In this document: in pieces, positions 46,933-59,430 of the stretch
Layout of the letters: the number at the start of each line of letters is the position of its first letter
Numbering within the stretch: position 1 is the stretch's first letter
DNA from: Nicotiana tabacum
Lineage: Eukaryota; Streptophyta; Magnoliopsida; Solanales; Solanaceae
Assembly: GCF_000715075.1 (NCBI RefSeq)
Contig: NC_134085.1
Coordinates: 154,594,178 to 154,658,177 of the forward strand
DNA length: 64,000 nucleotides
Direction: 5' to 3'
Position numbers and translations under genes: made by a program
Notes under the pieces: generated by a model
Database searches by the model: none
What the model was told of the DNA's origin: nothing
The model's input: the letters and a program-made list of their open reading frames with translations, nothing else

Positions 46933-49900
46933 TGTAAGCAGGTGATTTTTGCCCGACCCAAAATACTCTTACAGAATCACACAATAGATTTTTGTAGGTA
47001 ATTTTAATTTTATTTTTTTAGGAATATCTGTTCAAGTGTTTGCATTTTAGTTGCATTTTCGTATACCTTAAAAAACAAACAAAATACCCCAAAAAAATAT
47101 CAAATTTCATGCATTGCATATTAGGTTTTATGTTCGTATTTTAGGATTAATTTGGTTAATTAATTATTATTAAAATGAAAATCATAAATATGGTTCATTT
47201 TAGCTCTTAACATTAGAGGAGTAATTTTCTCTTCGGTAGCTAGGGTTAATCAATTTTGTAAGTATTACAAAAAAGATAATCAACTTAATTTTATAATTTA
47301 GGATTAATTTTAGGGTTTAATTAATTTAGTTAGGATTTTTATTAAAGAAAAAAAAGGAAAGAAAAGCAAAACAAAAGAGTGGTCTTGATTTGGGCCACCC
47401 AAAAGACTAAATTCAGTGGCCCAAAATTCCTTTTAACCCAATTCCGCCCAAGCCCAACCTCCATGCCCGGTCCAGCACCCCTCATTAACCAAACGACGCC
47501 GTTTTGTTTACCTAAATCCCGACCGTTGATCTCCTTTGATCAAACGGTTGGGAACTCACCACCCACCTGCTATATAACTGTCCTAACACTCCTCAACCCC
47601 CTCAAACCCCCCCTCATTCCTTCTCCCTCCCAAAAACTAGAAACCCTAGCCGCCCCAAAATGCTCCCACCATATTAGCCGGTGGCCACCACTCAACCATG
47701 TCCAAACAACCCTAAATTCTTGTTCTACACTCCCCTCGCACTCCTAAGCCTCGATCCCATATCAATTTCCCCAAAAGCTCGGTCAAATCCTGCCAATTTC
47801 AGATCTAGTGACATGCAAAAAACCCTAAGTCCCATGCCTTCAAGTTTCCAAAGACGATTTGGCCTGAAACTGGTGTTAATCGTTTGTTATCAACAAGAAC
47901 ATTCGATTAACACTTATTTCGGTTTAAATCGGAGAAGGCCGGAGGTTTTCCTGAGCCAACTGCCCGTCCGCCTAGTATAGGTATCTCTACTCCTCTTTTC
48001 CTCTTCCTATTTCCTTGTTTCTTTTTCTTCTTCTTTTCCTTTCTTTTCTTTTCTCCTTCTTTACTCTGTTTTCTTTTATTTTCCTTTTTTTTTACCGAAA
48101 AATGAAAAAGTTTAGGTAGCCATAATCTATAGATTGTTAGGTTTTTCTCATGGTTAGTCAGTAGGTTTTAGGGTTCATTAATCTATGTATTTTCGCTTCA
48201 GAATCATCAGTTTGTCAGTTGTTCGATTAGGTTGTTAATTTGGTTTAATACATGCCTATTTTAGCTTAATTCTTAAATTTGTTTAGTTTAATATTAATAG
48301 TGTTTAGCTACTTTGTTGTGTGAATTATTTGGTTAGTATGCATAATCGACTAATTAGGGTAGTTTAATTAATTAGTGTACTTCATTCAGTGTTTGTGCTT
48401 TTAAACGTTTCAGCATTAATTGAAATATGTGGGGGTTAAAGGAATCAAACAGTAACTTAAGGAGTCATTTTGAGGGTTGGACAAATAGAAATTCAGATAA
48501 AGCCATTTAGGAAGCTTCTAGAATATGGGCAGCTGGTCTTATTTGGCCAGTACAAAATACTGGAACCAATTAGAGGTTGACAGCTGTTCAAATTCTGTTA
48601 AAATATGCTTTTATGGCTGAAGGGAATAATTCCCTTATCCTTTTCAGCACATGGCATTCTTTATAGCTATATATAGAACCTTCCTTCACTCATTTTTGGG
48701 GAGAGATTTCAGAACCCCAAAACACTCCTAAAGGTTCAACACTGTTTCGTTAGAGCTGATCCTCCTTTCCTCTGATTTAAGCAAAATTTTAAGAACTTCT
48801 TTGGGATTTCTGGTTTCTACAAGTCGAAAATGGATTAAGTTTGAGGTTGTGGTTGGCTGTTTCTTGCTACTTGCTTTCTACTGATTTCTTGCTGAAAATC
48901 CATCTCTTTGCTGTTGAATTTTTGCATCTATTTAGCACTTTTGGAGCAGTTCTTAAGCAACAAGGTATACACCTTGCCTTGTGCTAAAGTCTCTGTAAAT
49001 CTGACTTAACATGAATGGAAGAAATTTTATTTGAATGATAGGTTGTTATGATGCAATTCATCTTCATAAGTGCAATAACATTTGAGTTTTCTTGACCATG
49101 TAAATCTCCGTTAATTTAGTGTTTCTTATGCTATAAAAACCTGTTTCTTGTGTGTTAAATGCAGTATTTGTTATCTGTTGGCTTTGGGTTATATATACTG
49201 TTTCACTTGTTCATTCTTGTCTAATATTCTTGTTTTGTTGGTTGAGTTTGTGTAATAATACAGTAGTCAACATGTGTGTAGCCATGCTCTTGGTGGATCT
49301 GATCTCGACATGGTTAGATCCATGTGAGTTCAAAGCTTAAATAGAATTTTACTCATATATGGAAAAGCTGGCAGTCTTATGAAAGATTATTTCCCAAATT
49401 TTCAATTGTAGACATTAGGATATTTGGTTTTGATAGTTTAGGTTGAGTCTGTTTACTATTTCATAGGTTGAGTCGTGTTCGTTCTTTTAATTAATCGTTA
49501 ATTGTTCATCAATGGTTCAAAGTTTGTGGTTACTGTTAAATAGATATGGAATTTCTATGTAAATAGATGTGATGTATAAATATATTGGGAGGTTCAGAAT
49601 TGAATGCTTTAAGTAGTTTTATTTTAATGTATTGGACTTGCTGGGAAATCCAAGATAACTGCATAATGATTTAGCCCTTTTCTTTCATTTGTTTCATTGA
49701 AAGGGCATGTTGAGTATTTTGCTGGCCATGGTAAGTCCAAGGACCAAGTTCATACACTTTCCAAAAGGAAAATTATTATTCAATTGCTGAATGATGTGTG
49801 TATTTTTTATCTTAGGATTCAGTATTGATAAAGTACTTATGCATGTGATGTTAATGTGATTAATCAGTAGTTTAAAGTAGTTCAGCATATTCGATTTCAA

Positions 49901-51049
49901 AATTGAGTAATGGTGTAGTTATTTGTGTATTAGAAGAGATTGAATTTCAGCAAGGGAGCAATGCGAGCCGTCCAGTTTGGACTTTGGATTTCATCTACTA
50001 GAATCTGCCTGGCCCATTAGCCTTGGCCCAGATGAGGCAGCTGGGTTCGAACCAGGCTCCATGTGACTTGCTTCTGTTTTTCTTTCACTTTCTGGGCTCA
50101 ATTTCGGCCCAAGTATCTTCAGCATTTTTCTTAAATTTTCTGTTAATATATTAAATGGAATGTAACATTAAAAGCTTGTCTTTGAAAGTTGGGTCTGGTA
50201 CTGGCCCAATCGAATCTGCCGGGTTAGACCAGGCCTATTTTACCCTTTTTGTCCTCATTCTTGGGCTCCATTTCGAGCCCAGTGCTTACCAACCATGTTT
50301 TCTCTTAAAGACTCTTGCAGATAAAAAAATTGGGCATGTTGCAGGCCCATTTCTTCTCAAAATAATTAAAAAGCCTAGTGTATTATCCAACGCATGCTTA
50401 CAATTAGTAGTTTTGAATTGAACTTTAACTTATATTAAACACGAACATTCGTAGTTTGCTTTAGGTGCGTTATAATAAAATTATCATAGCTACGGGTACG
50501 GTTCACGTGACGTAGTTGTGATACACAATTTCCAAATCCGGGGGTACATTTATGTGACTCGGCCACAACAACTAATAATGTTAATAATTTAAATATGTTG
50601 TAAATCATGGGTACGGTTCTCGTGACACGATTCGTAATGTGTATCAAACAAACAAGTGTACAACAATCGTAACTTGTTCCAGAATAATTCCATAAATAAT
50701 TAAAAGTGGTCAAAGGTTAAAAATGCATATAGGTTTTAAATATGTAATTAATCAGATAATTAGGCCAATAATAATAGTTGAGCGATCGTGCTAAAACCAT
50801 GGAACCCGGGAATTCCTAACACCTTCTCCTAGGTTAACAGCATTCCTTACCTGAATTTCTGTGTTCGAAGACCATAAATAGAGTCAAACCTTTCCTCGAT
50901 TCAGAATTTTAAACCGGTGACTTGGGACACCATAATTTATTCTAAGTGACGACTCTGAATTTGAATAAATAATCTCGTTTTGATTATTGTCACTTTAATT
51001 GAAAAAACTCCCTTATACCCCTTTCGGGGTAGAAAAAGGAGGTGTGACA
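46933..51049 (+). repeat. Extra copy of element 2's 3' LTR (within duplication unit 2)
   Basis: Nearly identical to 37021-41138, with a 1-bp deletion near 48209. It is a duplicate, not a separate insertion: both flanks copy unit 1. Confidence 0.93.
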
Positions 51050-51760
51050 GAATCAATGCACCCTCGCCTGGAAAAGTTAGCACTCGCTTTGCTAAGCGCT
51101 TCCAGGAAGCTAAAATCGTACTTTCAATGCTAGCATATATGTGTCATTACCTCCTACTACTGAGGAATATCATGCATAAGCCCGAGCTCTCGGGCCGATT
51201 AGCCAAATGGGTCGTAGAGATTAGCGGGTACAATATCGAGTACCGACCCCGAACTGCCATAATATCTTAGATTTTGGCAGACTTTGTGGCCGACTTTACA
51301 CCGGCCTTAATACCCAAAGTCGAAAAGGAATTGTTGCTCTCATCGGAGAGTAATTCGGGAATCTAAACCATATTCATAGACGGTGCCTCTAACACGAATG
51401 GGTCCGGGCTTAGTATCGTGTTAAAACTACCTACGGGAAGCGTAATCAAGCAAACTATTAGAACTGTAAAGTTGACTAACAATGAAACCGAGTATGAGGC
51501 CATGATTAAAGGTCTAGAACTAGCTAAGAATCTTGGGGCCGAAGTGATCAAATCCAAATGCGACTCCTTCCTCGTCATAAATCAAGTCAACGAAACGTTC
51601 GAAGTAAAAGAAGAACGGGTGCAAAGGTACTTGGACAAATTGCAAGTGACCCTGCACCAATTCAAGGAATTGATTCTATAACATATTCCCCGAGATCAAA
51701 ATAGTGAGGCCGGTGCATTGGCCAACTTGGGGTCATCTGTCAACTCCGATTAATTCGGCT
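51050..51760 (+). pseudogene. Host Tat element: end of RNase H and second RNase H (copy 2)
   Basis: As 41139-41850. Differences: NNETEYEAMIKGLELA (Glu kept, but A-G changed to K-G). So each copy has its own changes since the duplication. Confidence 0.85.
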
Positions 51761-53060
51761 CGGTGGCAGTGGTACAACTGATGAACTCGATGGTAGAAGA
51801 AGGTCACGCTAATGTAATATCGACAAGTTTGACTTGGGATTGGAGAAACAAATACATAGATTACTTGAAAACAAGAAAAATGCCTTCAGATCTCAAAAAA
51901 TCCAGAGCCATGCGCACCAAGGCTGCCAGATTTTGCTTAGTCGAAGGGATATTATTTAGAAGATCGTTCTTCGGTCCACTGGCCAGATGTTTATGGCCGG
52001 GAGAGACCGAATATGCCATGAGAGAAGTTCAAGAGGGCACTTGCGAGAACTATTCGGGGGCAGAATCCTTAGCTCGGATGCTAATCAGAACCGGCTACTA
52101 CTGGAATGAAATGGAAAAAGATGTGAAAGACTTCGTGCGAAAATGCGACAAGTGCTAAAGACACGCCCCGATAATCCATCAACTGGGGAAGATGCTCCAC
52201 TCGGTCCTGTCTCTGTGGCCGTTTATAAAGTGGGGAATGGTCATCGTCGGTCCCTTGTGATGGGCCCCCGGTAAGGTTCAATGCATTATATTTATGACCG
52301 ATTATTTTTCCAAATGGCTCGAGGCTCAGGAGTTCGAGAAGGTCTGAGAGAAAGAAGTTATTGACTTTGTTTGGGATCATATAATATGTAGATTTGGGAT
52401 ACCAGACAAGATCGTTTACGACAACTGGAAATAATTTGTCGGTAGCAAGGTGAGTAAATTTTTCGAAGATCACAAGATCAAGACGATACTATCGATGCCT
52501 TACCACCCTAGAGGGAATGGGCAGGCGGAATCAATGAACAATACTATACTCCAAAACCTAAAAAAAGGTTGACCCGTTCGAAAGGAAAATGGAGAAATCT
52601 TGCCAGAAGTCCTGTGGGCATACTGTACAACTTCAAAATCGAGCATCGGGGCCACTCTATTTTCTTTGGTCTACGGAACTGGATCCCTAAAACTAGTCGA
52701 GGTGGTTAAAATGAGCCTCAAGTTCCAGTATACAACCGAAGAGTAAAACAATGAGGCTATGATCACGAGCTTGGAGCTATTGCACGAGAGGCGGGAGGCT
52801 GCCATGGTCCGGTTGGCTGTCCAGAAGCAGCGACTAGGAAGGTACTACAACCGAAGATCCAACCTCCGACATTTTCATGTCGGGGACTTGGTATTAAGAA
52901 AGGTAACACTACACATCAGGAACCCAAACGAAGGGAAATTGGGCCCGAATTGAGAAGGACCGTACCGAGTTGTAGGAATAACCGGCAAAGTCTCATATAA
53001 ACTCGAAGCAGGAAATGGTGTACAACTACCAAACAACTAGAACGTGGCACAGCTAAATTA
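51761..53060 (+). pseudogene. Host Tat element: integrase (copy 2)
   Basis: As 41851-43150, but the stop seen in copy 1 at 42074-42076 (TGA) is AGA here. The open stretch 51763-52158 (131 aa) therefore runs through LVEGILFRRSFFGPLARCLWP to RKCDKC before the next stop. Still inactive. Confidence 0.85.
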
Positions 53061-53177
53061 GTACTACTACTAAGGTACGAACTTAATTCCCTTTTAATTT
53101 TGTTATATTACGGACTAACATATGCAAGTACTCGGCCAGGGGCGGATGTGCCTATCAGGTCTGAAAGCACGAGTTGC

Positions 53178-54126
53178 ACTCTTTTTCTCTTGAACCGGTT
53201 TTGTACCGAAGTGAGTTTTTCGGCAAGGTTTTTAACGAGGCAACTGTAAAACGTGCTACCTTAGATTTAAAGACCGGCTCTAAATCGGAATCAGTGATCA
53301 TTTGCATCAGATCAACAATATTCAGCTTCGAATACTAGGGGCCATTATCCCTAGAGTAAGATCGTTAGCAAGGGGAAAAAATTTATGTGTCAAAAGCTAA
53401 GACTTGGTGGTTAGGATTCATTGTAAGGATCAAACGGTCATGCGAATCGTGCCCACATAGTCCACTCTAGCCACGACACAAGGTTTTTGTGCCTCCGATC
53501 AAGTACTTTACATATTAAGCAATAAAAGAAATTTCTACTTTCCTTACACTTTATTACTGCGCATTTGCTTCTTCAATCCTGGATCCTAAAGCCCACGGGC
53601 TACCCCTACTCGGGGACTATCGTCCGATAAAAATTCGGATGACCCGGGCTACCAAATCCGGGAGGCACCAAGCCTATTGGGCAGTGCCCGAATATGAAAG
53701 GTTACAACCACTCCAAAAATTGCTCAAAGACGTCAGGGGCCCTTACTCAGAAAGTAAGGTCGTTGCAAATCAAAACCTGTTTAAAGGTTACCCTCGGCAA
53801 AGACATCGTCCAAGATACTTAAGCATCTTAAAGGCCTTCAATTTTATTGAAGACTCAAAGCCACAAGTAATCTAGAGTCGCCATCAAAATCATTTGTTCC
53901 TCTGAAGAATGGATACTCTAGTCTAAATTTCATTCTATGCTAAGGCATTAAAAACGATACGCAAATAAAAAATTACAAATAGATGCTAGAAAGTAAATAT
54001 ATTCCAAAAAGGGAAAGTTTTATATATTCCAAAATATATTTATAAAGGCACGATATAAAGGCCTCGAAATAAAAAAATGAAAATATACAAGGAAAAACTA
54101 TAAAAAAAGAAGAAGAACTAAGGCGT
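53178..54126 (+). other. Host Tat element: region between integrase and antisense ORF
   Basis: Non-coding as far as I can see. The small ORF at 53639-53875 has no recognisable motif. This is the normal 3' spacer of Tat elements downstream of pol. Confidence 0.6.
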
Positions 54127-56865
54127 TTATGCCTGGTCTTTCCCGGAGCTCGACTCGTCACCGGAACCGTCGGAACCCTCGGAGCCTTTGGGACCCTCAG
54201 GCTCGTAGAGCTCCTTTGCCTTGGCCTTAAGTATCTTGGCTTCTTCAATCTTGGTTGATAGGTCAAAACCTTGGGCATGGATCTCTTCGAGGGTCTCCCT
54301 TCGGCATAGTCGCTTATGTACTCAATCTTCGTCTTTAAGCGGGCCTCGGCTACCTCTACATCAGCCTTATACTGGGCCAACATTTACTCGACATCAATAG
54401 ATGTTGCATCCAATTTGGACCTTAGTACGGCATATTCTTGTCTGGGGCATCCGTTATGTGATAGTCGAGTTCAGTTGTGCCTAGAGGTCATTATTTAGCT
54501 GAGACCACTTATCCGCCTTGTCCTTAGCCACCCGATGTTGGTCCTTGGCCGATGCCAGCTCCTCCTTTGCAGCTTCTTTCTTCGAAGCCAGCATGTCCAT
54601 CCTGCCCTTCCACGCCTCGGTCGTGGCCTTGACCTCGTCCATCTCAGCCCGAATCTGGTTGATTAGGTCTATCTTCTCTTGGACTTGCGAAGTTGCATTG
54701 TTAGTCACCATGAGTAGCTTCTCGTTTTTAGCCTTAAAGATCTTTACCTTCTTGACCAGGTCGAGTGTGCTCTCGCTTTAAGGTCGAGGCTTCCTTTTGG
54801 GCCTTTTTCCAGCTCGGCTTGGAGAATCAAAAGTTCCTTGAGGGCCTCGTCTTGTTCTCACTAAGAGCCATATACATGTCCTTCTTCAAGACTAGCTCTT
54901 TGAGCTCGAACTCGAGCTCACTGATATCCAAGCGGGGCCAAAGGAAGCTTTCATAATAAAGCACGGAAGCTTGAAAAACAATGAAGATATTAGAACAAGT
55001 CTAAAACTAAGCAAGATTTATAGTCGGGTAAGAAAGGTAAACGCCTTACCCGGTTCAGCACCTGTTGCGCCTCTTTGAAGAGGCTCAATGTGACCACTTC
55101 ATTCATCTTTGCGTGGTCTACCTCGGTCACTAAGCATCGAAGGTAGCTGGTTATGCCTATCAGAGCGGACAGGGCTCGAGTGTTTACTGGGATAGTAAGA
55201 ATGACCATTCTCTTGTGCTCAGGGTCTACGTTCAGAGCAGGGAATTGTTTCACTAGTTCTGGGCTCGAGCTCGGCTCACCCGATCCTGATGGCACATCTT
55301 TTTTCGGGACCTCCAAGTGACCATGTTAGAAAAAGTCCTCTAGCACGGCCATATCCATTCCATTGAAGAACGTGTTGAGAGCATCATCTAGGGCCGGTGT
55401 CATCTCGCTTGATTTCTCTTTACCCGCTTGAGCCTCCTCGAGCATGACTCAGAATAGGACGACATCTCCACTATGGCAATGATACCAGTTGCCTCCTTCG
55501 GTATAGGATCAGCTTCTCGGGAAGTCGCAGCTCCATCTCTCCCTCTGGTTCCCGAGCTAGAAGGGGATCGACCTCGTGGTCACTTTTCCCGATCGCCGCC
55601 TACTCCCCCTCGTTGAAGGTCGACCCATGAGCAATGAACTCAAAGTCGTCATCCTCAAGATAATCCTTGAGTCGATAGAGGGAATCAGAGTCCTGTACCT
55701 TGGACTTGGTACTCTTTTTGATCTTCTGGACCTTGGTGGTCACCTTCTTCTTCTTTGCCTAGGCATCCGGTGAGCCCGAGGACTTCCTTTTATTCTTCTT
55801 TTTCTCCTCCTTTGCAGCAACCCCCGGTTGTCCCGTAGCGGAGGGTTCGGCAAGCGAGGACGGATCCTCGTCCTCATCCAACGGCTTGAGTTTAGTGGTC
55901 TTCGGCAAACCTGTAGGAAAAAAGAAGGCTTAGCAATGTGCAAGCTAAAAGTATGAAGGTAATCATTCGTGAAAGCACCTCACTATGGGAACGTGCCTCA
56001 CATTTGGCCTTCGAGAGCTTGCACCATGTGCGCTCGGAGTACGACATCTATTTGCAGATCTCCTCGATCCACTCCTTGAAGCGAGAGAACTACGTTAGGA
56101 ACTTGGGCAACACATGCATGGCAACAAACACAGGCAATTAGAGAAAGAATAAAAGGAAATGACATATACTCGAGACGGACAATACTTACGGGATGCGTTC
56201 CACTTCTCGGGGAACAACGAAAATTCGAAAAGGGATGAAGTCTTCGATTTTCACCCGAATGAACCTCCCATGCCATCCTTGATCTCGGTCCTCATCGATG
56301 TTTGAGAACGGAGCCTTGCTTGCTCGGAGAACGAGCTTCATAACCCTCCTCAGAAGATTCGAGGATTGTATAGACGAAGCAGATAGTCGAAGGTAAACCG
56401 AGGTGCTTTTGTGTTGTTTGCAAAGTGTCGTAGGAGGATTACGATCCTCCAAAAGGACAGGTGAATTTGCCCAAGGCACACCTCGTATCTTTTTACTATG
56501 GGGTCCACTGGGGCGAACGTGAAGGAGTAAGTATAAACATTTAAGTGCCCCTTCACGTGAGTAGTGATGTCATCGTTGGGCCCGGGGACGACTACCTCCT
56601 TGCCCTCCCAGTTACAGTCCACCCGGACTGTGGCTAGTATTTTCTCGGTAATAGAGCATATGTATCTCCATGCTCCCTCGCCTCGGTCCTATTGACTGGA
56701 GGCCTTCTTGACATTGAAGTTGTTTCCGGTGGAGCAGCCCTCGGGTATGAAGCTCTTCAATGGAGGTTCCTGGGCCACCTCGGGAATGGTCACATCGGCA
56801 TCTGTGGCCGGGTTGGAAGATAAATGAGCAATTTTCTAAGGCAATGACTTGGAAGTTTTTGCCAT
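54127..56865 (-). pseudogene. Antisense ORF of the host Tat element (plant TE-associated protein), broken, with possible introns
   Basis: Starts ATG at 56865 (MAKTSKSLP) and runs against the element to TAA at 54127. Recognisable pieces in order: DCNWEGKEVVVPGPNDDITT, HVKGHLNVYTYSFTFAPVDP, YEVCLGQIHLSFWRIVILL, RLYNPRIF, FPEKWN, WIEEICK, SYSERTWCKLSKAKCEARS, LPKTTKLKPLDEDEDPSS, a Lys-rich stretch, EAQQVLNRVR, a coiled coil (54481-54711) and an acidic tail ending GSDGSGDESSSGK. Tat-clade elements such as Grande are known to carry antisense genes; function unknown. A GTAAGT donor at 56189 and TTTTTTCCTACAG ending at 55911 suggest two introns (about 56189-56075 and 55978-55911). Phases do not join cleanly, so boundaries are tentative. 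Several stops and frameshifts. Confidence 0.7.
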
Positions 56866-57313
56866 CAGAATTTGGGAAATATGAAGGTTTGAAGAAAAAA
56901 TATGAAGATTTGAAGATGTGATGAAGATATAAAGACCTGGGTTGAAGATTCAAAGAGAATGGATGAAGATTGAGGATGAAGATATGAAGGTCTAAGGGGC
57001 AATGTATGAAGATTTGAAGAAGTTAAAGGTAAGTAGAGAATTCGAGGGTAAGTCGAAGAGTTCTGGAATCATAAAGTGAAGAAGTGAAAAAGGGTCGGAG
57101 TTTTAATAAGGGAAAAACAATTAATGCACGATGTTTCGCATTCGAGGATAATCAACCAGCGGTTGACATGTGTCCAAAGTTAGAACGAGCGACTGATGGG
57201 ACGTTGCGTTGACCCAATAACTCGGTCGTAGCATACAAAAGAAGGAACCGGGGTTCACTTTTTGCTTCCCGTCGCTTTGATAAATTTACCCTCCGAAAAA
57301 CAAGGGGACTATC
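56866..57313 (+). other. Host Tat element: 3' spacer and polypurine tract
   Basis: No ORF. A purine-rich tract (AAAAACAAGGGGACTATC, 57296-57313) lies directly before the LTR start and is the probable PPT. The stretch 56930-57060 is rich in GAAGAT repeats on the plus strand. Confidence 0.65.
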
Positions 57314-58007
57314 TGTATACGGGTAAAATCGGAGGCAATGTCTACCTCGATTACCCGGTAAGAGAACAAAGGGGGAGCACGAATCCGGGAGATTGCAATC
57401 GAGGTTAGAGACCCTTCATATCGAAACCCTGGAAGAATGAGCGGTATCTCCGACATCGGATATGGTAAAGCGACACGTCCCGGGTTTTGTGTAATTTCTA
57501 AACTTCATAAGACACACTAAATGGTTATGCCTGACGAATAGAGGGCCGAAATACTCGCCCTCAAGCGGATATCATGGCGCAAATCTCGCTCGATGTTGAT
57601 TATGGATCAACAATTATTGAAAAATGAATATTTTTACCTTTTTAGACTAATACTAAAATTCAAACTCTCCTACTATATAAAGGGGAAATTTTTTCTTCTT
57701 TTGGAAGACACATTGTAACCCGCAAATCAAAGCAATACAAATTTATTTTCTGCCTTTTAGTCACTGTTAAAGACTTTGCTCATTTGTTCTGTTCTTTATT
57801 CGTGACTGGGCTCGAGCCGGGGGTCCAATCGAGGACGAAATCATTGGTCAGTCTAAGTTTAGGCTTGGGCACAATACTTTAATTGGTTTGATTATTTATT
57901 TCGTGCCTAATTCATTTATTTGGTATTCTTAATTGTTTGTGTTGAATTAAACTTGTATCCTTAAAATCACGTACAAATTTAATTGTTACCCAATTTTGAG
58001 ATAAACA
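57314..58007 (+). repeat. 3' LTR of the host Tat element (about 0.7 kb)
   Basis: Starts TGTATACGGGTAAAATCGG right after the PPT and probably ends ATAAACA at 58007. It contains a TATA box at 57674. The partner LTR is outside the window, so the right end is inferred from the TG...CA rule and from the family pattern I remember. Confidence 0.7.
57674..57681 (+). promoter_or_regulatory. TATA box in the host Tat LTR
   Basis: CTACTATATAAAGGGGA, a good plant TATA box in the LTR, followed by a T-rich stretch. Confidence 0.6.
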
Positions 58008-59194
58008 ATGTACTGGGGAGGATCTCAACCTGTTGAAGCCAAGAGCCATAGCAAACATGGTTTTTAAAAGAAGATAAAGTGGAAGCGTGTACAAATCAAA
58101 TAATTCGAACCTCTATAATACAAAGTGGGCTCGGTAACATCCTCGTTCAATTTGTAATATAGTATGAAGAGTTTTTTCAGCAATGAGTCGTTTGGCTACC
58201 ACATCTTCTCTATGGGATAGTTAATTCCATCATGTTAATATAAAATAATTTTGGACACTAATTAATATTCATAACCAAATACGGAATAAATAAATCTCAT
58301 ATTTTATCCTGAATTTTTTACCCCTTATTCCTCCAACCAAATGATTCCTAAAGGTTTTTAGTGTGAACAAAATGGAAGATAACCAAAAATAAGAAAGCGG
58401 GACAATTTAATTCGAGGTATGTCATAATGGACATAGTTTTCTTGTGTGAACAAGAATGCAAGACAACAAAAAATAAGAAAGCAAGGCAATTTAATTCGAG
58501 AAATGTCATGATGGACATAATTTTCTTGCGTGAACAAGAATGGAAATGGACATTAGTTACATTATGGTACAGTAGCTAAGCAGGACACACTATAGAAATA
58601 TCAGCATGAGGATTTTAAGGATTTAATTCAAATCATACCTTTCTCGATAATAGAATTGAACAAGAATAGTTGGATTACATGTTGTCATGCTTTATAAAGA
58701 TATTCATAATTTTCTAATATTTTGACCCTCAAAATGATTCACTGTTACTACAAGATCGGCCTTAATTAATTAGATACATTAAATTAGAAACATGTCGTAG
58801 TAGATTAATAAAGGTAAATGTCAAAATAGGTTACACATCTGGTTGGTAGTTCGTAACAGGAATAGCAATAGATGTACTCAGGTTTCTCAGATAAATAGAT
58901 CTGACCAGATATATAACTTCAACCTCATGAATCTTATTTTTCAGAATTTAAGTTATATATATTGTTTGTGTAAAAAAAAAATTATATCATTAGGTTACCC
59001 TTATGTTGTAGCAAGTAACCTGCTTTATTATTAAAAATAAAAATCCAAAATTTTAAAGAAACTTTAAAGTAAATTTCATTTGAATAACCTAATACAGTAT
59101 AAATATTACACTAACTATATATACAACTTAAACACTATTTTCAATGCAAAAGTGCAAATGAAAGCCTTTGGAGTTCCACTACCACTACCACTAC
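58008..59194. other. Intergenic AT-rich region with a short tandem repeat
   Basis: No gene seen. 58361-58560 holds about 2.3 copies of an 83-84-bp unit (GTGTGAACAA..., AATAAGAAAGC, CAATTTAATTCGAG, TGTCATGATGGACATA). Confidence 0.65.
58361..58560. repeat. 83-84-bp tandem repeat (2.3 copies)
   Basis: Unit starts at 58361, 58444 and 58528 (partial). Copies share GTGAACAA(G)AATG and GGACATA(A/G)TTTTCTTG with a few differences. Confidence 0.85.
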
Positions 59195-59430
59195 CAAAGG
59201 CAAAAGGGAGCTTGACTGCATGACCCACCCGTCGAGCAAGGAGGAAAGTTTGGCCTTAGTGATCTGATGGTGCCGAGTGGAAGGGTTGTCGCTCAACGAA
59301 AAAAGTTACTTTAGGGATAACATGTTGATCTTCTCAAGAGCTCACATCGACGGAAAGGTGCCACCTGGGATTTTAGTATGTTCCAAGAGTTGAGTTGTTC
59401 GCCCATTAAAACGGTACGTGAGCTGGGTTA
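59195..59430 (+). pseudogene. Plastid 23S rRNA fragment in nuclear DNA (NUPT)
   Basis: Matches the peptidyl-transferase end of chloroplast 23S rRNA as I know it: GGGAGCTTGACTGC, GACCCACCCGTCGAGCA, GGTGCCGAGTGGAAGGG, CTCACATCGACGG, TAGTATGTTCCAAG, GTTCGCCCATTAAA and GGTACGTGAGCTGGGTT, in order. Changes are mostly C to T or G to A (for example GGGTTGTCGC for GGGCCGTCGC). About 30 bases are missing after the ATCGACGG motif, between two GGCACC/GCCACC words. It fits plastid better than mitochondrial 26S rRNA. Non-functional fragment. Confidence 0.9.

Larger units (their letters stand above)
43267..53177 (+). repeat. Tandem duplication, unit 2 (9,911 bp)
   Basis: Head-to-tail copy of 33355-43266. 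At the junction the host-element sequence GAGTTGC (ending 43266) joins TTCCACATCA of the integrase C-terminus, with one shared base (C). After 53177 the host element continues uniquely (ACTCTTTTTCTC). Unit 2 holds second copies of the 3' UTR (to 46919), PPT, 3' LTR (46933-51049) and host pol part (51050-53177). Confidence 0.95.
13327..58007 (+). mobile_element. Host element: decayed Tat-lineage Ty3/gypsy retrotransposon, target of nested insertions
   Basis: The element is split into 13327-15789, 17104-18318, 41139-43266 (copied at 51050-53177) and 53178-58007. Read together the pieces give leader, Gag, protease, RT, RNase H, a second RNase H-like domain, integrase, an antisense ORF, PPT and 3' LTR. 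The extra RNase H and the antisense ORF are known traits of the Tat clade. Its 5' LTR should lie left of element 1, outside the window. Many stops and frameshifts show it is old and inactive. Confidence 0.85.

Noticed and set aside
46933..51049. A separate solo LTR insertion
   Set aside because: Both flanks are copies of unit 1's flanks, so it came from the tandem duplication, not from a new insertion.
53639..53875. ORF of 78 aa after the host integrase
   Set aside because: No motif, in the decayed 3' spacer of the host element; not supported.
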